NCBI GenBank assembly: GCA_030248135.1
Contig: JASANC010004747.1
Location: forward strand, 1-64,000
From: Theristus sp. LFF4_11
Taxonomy: Eukaryota; Nematoda; Chromadorea; Monhysterida; Xyalidae
Direction of reading: 5' to 3'
DNA: 64,000 nt
Positions 61,809 to 64,000 of the stretch are shown here, piece by piece. How positions within the stretch are numbered: the first letter of the stretch is position 1; each line of letters opens with the position of its first letter. The translations under genes and the position numbers were made by a program. The notes under the pieces were generated by a model. It had not been told where the DNA came from and made no database searches. It saw only the letters and a list, made by a program, of their open reading frames with translations.

Positions 61809-62582
61809 CCTGGATAATTTGTAGTATTAGCTGATTGGTTGCCTGAAGATCAGGTTGAAAAAAGATTTTTTTCTTTTTTTCTGAATATTGTGATCTTTGT
61901 GCGCTTATTTTGCGTTGGCAAACAGTGAGATTTTCAATGGAAAAATCTTGTTCCTGATTTGTGAGTTGCAGACAAATCAAGAGCATCAAGTTTCATGGCA
62001 AAGAAACTCTTTTTGTTTGAAAAAAAGAACGATAACTGACGACGACGACGTTTCCCGTCGTAAAAAAAATTTCTGCAGAAATTGTCGCTGTAAATTTAAA
62101 ATTGAAGTTTTAAAAACAGAAATTATAACTTAAAAAAACAGTTTTCGAAATGAAATGTCAATTTGCCAAAGAAAGAACAACGAAAGTCGTCGTCGCCGTC
62201 GTCGTTGTTCCTGGAAAAAAGAGTTGACAGCAAAACACGTCTGCTTTTTGCGTCACATAAATCCTCCAAAACGTTTTTCTCAATCAAAAAATTAAAGCAG
62301 TTACTATTTGACAGCGAATTCAGGTTTCCAATTGTCGTCGTCGCCGTCGCTCTTTTTTTAAACGAAATAACGTTTTTTGACATGAAAAACTGCTGCTTTT
62401 GATGTCTTCATCTCATGAATCACAAAAAAAGATTTTTTTCGTCAAAATCTCACTGTTTGTCTGTCCACACAAAGCAAACGCACAGAAATCACAAAGCTGG
62501 AAAAAAGAAAATGTCCATTCCAATTTCTTTTTTGAACCTGATGTTCAGGCAACCAATCAGCTAATACTACAAATTATCCAGG
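61809..62582. mobile_element. 774-bp foldback element with long inverted arms
   Basis: CTGGATAATTTGTAGTATTA, GCTGATTGGTTGCC and TGAAGATCAGGTTGAAAAAA at the left are mirrored at 62530-62582 (GAACCTGATGTTCAGGCAAC, CAATCAGC, TAATACTACAAATTATCCAG). The mirror continues inward for well over 100 bp. The centre has ACGACGACGACG motifs and their complement. No protein is evident. Confidence 0.8.
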
Positions 62583-62898
62583 GCCACTATACATATACAC
62601 GTACATGTACATAGCCACTTTACTTTCACATAACTTTTTACATACATCACATATTTCATTGCTAAAAAGCAAGCAACAATAATAACATCCTTGTCTCAGT
62701 GACCAAGCGAAGCAAACTGAAAATCGCGGGGCGGGATTCGGAAATGGTTCTTTGACTGGCAAGAGCAGTCGCACGTCACATTACTTTCATATTTGCATTA
62801 TTTTGCTGTCACTCGTGAGTCGTGACTGGTTTGACCTTGCCGGGCCTGGACTTCTAATGAAACCGCTTCGACCGGGCCTGGGATAACCAAGTCACTTA

Positions 62899-63240
62899 TA
62901 CCGTATTACCTCCAATAAACCCCCATGGGGGATTAATACGTCAGCGACTTTTAGGGGTGGGGTTTATTGGTGGGGGGGGGGTACGTGGGATCATTGGTGG
63001 GGGGGGGGGTTACTTGCAAACAAATTCTAGGGGTGGGGTTTATTGAAAAATGGCAAAAATACCTTGCACGGCAGGCAAGAAAGTCGCAGAAACTTCTACT
63101 CTACATAGAAATTTCCTTTTATAACCACTGAATTCGCTGGGTATGTGTTTCAAACAGGTTTCCAATAACTTGTCGTGGGGGTGGGGGTTTATTGGTGGGG
63201 GGATTGATGGTGGGGGGGGGTTAATAGGGGTAATACGGAA
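62899..63240. mobile_element. G-rich MITE with TACCGTATTACC ends
   Basis: TACCGTATTACCTCCAATAAAC at the left and GGGGTAATACGGA at the right are inverted. Internal GGGTGGGGTTTATTG and TTGGTGGGGGGG motifs repeat several times. The first bases match the TACCGTA end of the 47517 element. Confidence 0.65.
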
Positions 63241-63422
63241 TAACGTTTTTATTTGAACAGGAAAAAATAACAAAACAAACATGAACTGGAACAAGAACAA
63301 ATAAACAAAGAACAAAACATTCTGATGTTTTCGGAATTATTTGGGTCAGTGTGTGTCGGTTACTGACCTATACATGCACTTTTGATAGACAAAGGTATTA
63401 ATATGAGTACAACCAGACCAAC

Positions 63423-63530
63423 CTTGTGAAGGCCGGGCAGTTGTCTTCGTCTTCCCGATATCCCCGTTGGTTTCTGCTGCCTGTCAGGCAGTGGCTTTTG
63501 TGTGATTTCCTCCAGTTCGCCAGAGTCCAT
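63423..63530 (-). CDS. Candidate first coding exon, gene uncertain
   Basis: ATG at 63530 opens MDSGELEEITQKPLPDRQQK and runs 36 codons (phase 0) to a GTTGGT donor at 63422. The composition is acidic then basic and proline-containing. It could be the first exon of CC2D2A or of the helical protein at 60360-60882. No downstream partner was proven, and other genes and transposons lie between. Confidence 0.35.
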
Positions 63531-64000
63531 TTTGCTTCAAATCTTTCTTCCTGAGACCACAGAAACTCTAAAATAATTGCTTGATAAAATTGTTTTCTTC
63601 AATTCTGGTAACCTTTTTGAAGCTTCATTGAGTCACGAAATTCTTTCATTGTTACCATGGTAACTGTCGCATGGGTATGATAGCATCGCACGTCCACTCT
63701 TTTGTCACTCACTTCTGTCACACAACACCAAACACAGATTTGGAGATGGTTCGCTTTCGTTCGCAGGTGTTCACGTTCACTCACTTTCACTTCAACGTTG
63801 ATTATCAAGAAAGTGAAAAAAACAACTGGGCTTGCGGTATCTACACACATCCGATGGTTTTGCAAAAAAGAGAACCCAACCAATGCTGTGTCATGCACCA
63901 CTGCCACAGGCACACGGACACGCGCAACGCTCGGCTCAACACAACACATGCACGCTTTTCACAGTCCGGTCCGCTCCACATCATTTTGTGTTGTTTTCAC
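63531..64000. other. Right edge, no supported gene
   Basis: A 116-codon minus-strand frame (63599-63949) shows no recognised motif. This may be promoter or 5' sequence of the minus-strand genes. Confidence 0.3.

Overview
The window is nuclear DNA of a ciliated invertebrate animal. Its genes are broken into many short exons with GT..AG introns, and acceptors are often TTTTCAG, TTTCAG or TTGCAG, which recalls nematodes. CC2D2A, a ciliary transition-zone gene, rules out fungi and plants. I could not fix the phylum. All names come from protein motifs and exon joins read by eye; no database search was possible.

Plus-strand genes, left to right: AMFR/gp78 E3 ubiquitin ligase (about 2.2-6.2 kb), ASCC2 (14.1-18.9 kb), topoisomerase III alpha (20.2-24.9 kb), proteasome subunit alpha-5 (25.3-27.2 kb), PRMT9 arginine methyltransferase (27.6-31.1 kb) and fatty acid 2-hydroxylase FA2H (39.7-47.3 kb, with a 4.9-kb transposon-filled intron). 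Minus strand: an unrecognised Ser/Arg-rich protein (8.2-9.3 kb), CC2D2A/MKS6 (51.6 to about 59.4 kb or further), a coiled-coil-like protein (60.4-60.9 kb) and a 90-residue CDK2AP/DOC-1-like protein (61.1-61.4 kb). The genes do not form one pathway. AMFR, ASCC2 and PSMA5 share a ubiquitin/proteasome theme, which may be chance.

Between and inside genes lies a dense population of non-autonomous DNA transposons. Three hAT-like families can be defined from terminal inverted repeats plus 8-bp target duplications: TAGGGTTGTTAA, TAGGGTTGGCA and CATAGTTGTTCC (the last G-rich). One locus (12.0-14.03 kb) is a resolvable three-element nest ending about 90 bp before the ASCC2 start codon. Other structures are a 2.9-kb palindrome with internal ~150-bp repeats (31.7-34.6 kb), a foldback element with minisatellite arms in the FA2H intron, a 726-bp TA-flanked CAGGGTG element, a small palindromic CAGCTGATTGG family, and a rearranged poly-G block (36.5-39.2 kb).

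The most unusual gene-level observation is at the left end. The transmembrane exon that should precede the first plus-strand AMFR exon lies 1.2 kb upstream on the opposite strand, in a compatible phase and next to a truncated G-rich transposon. This suggests an inversion or an assembly flip.
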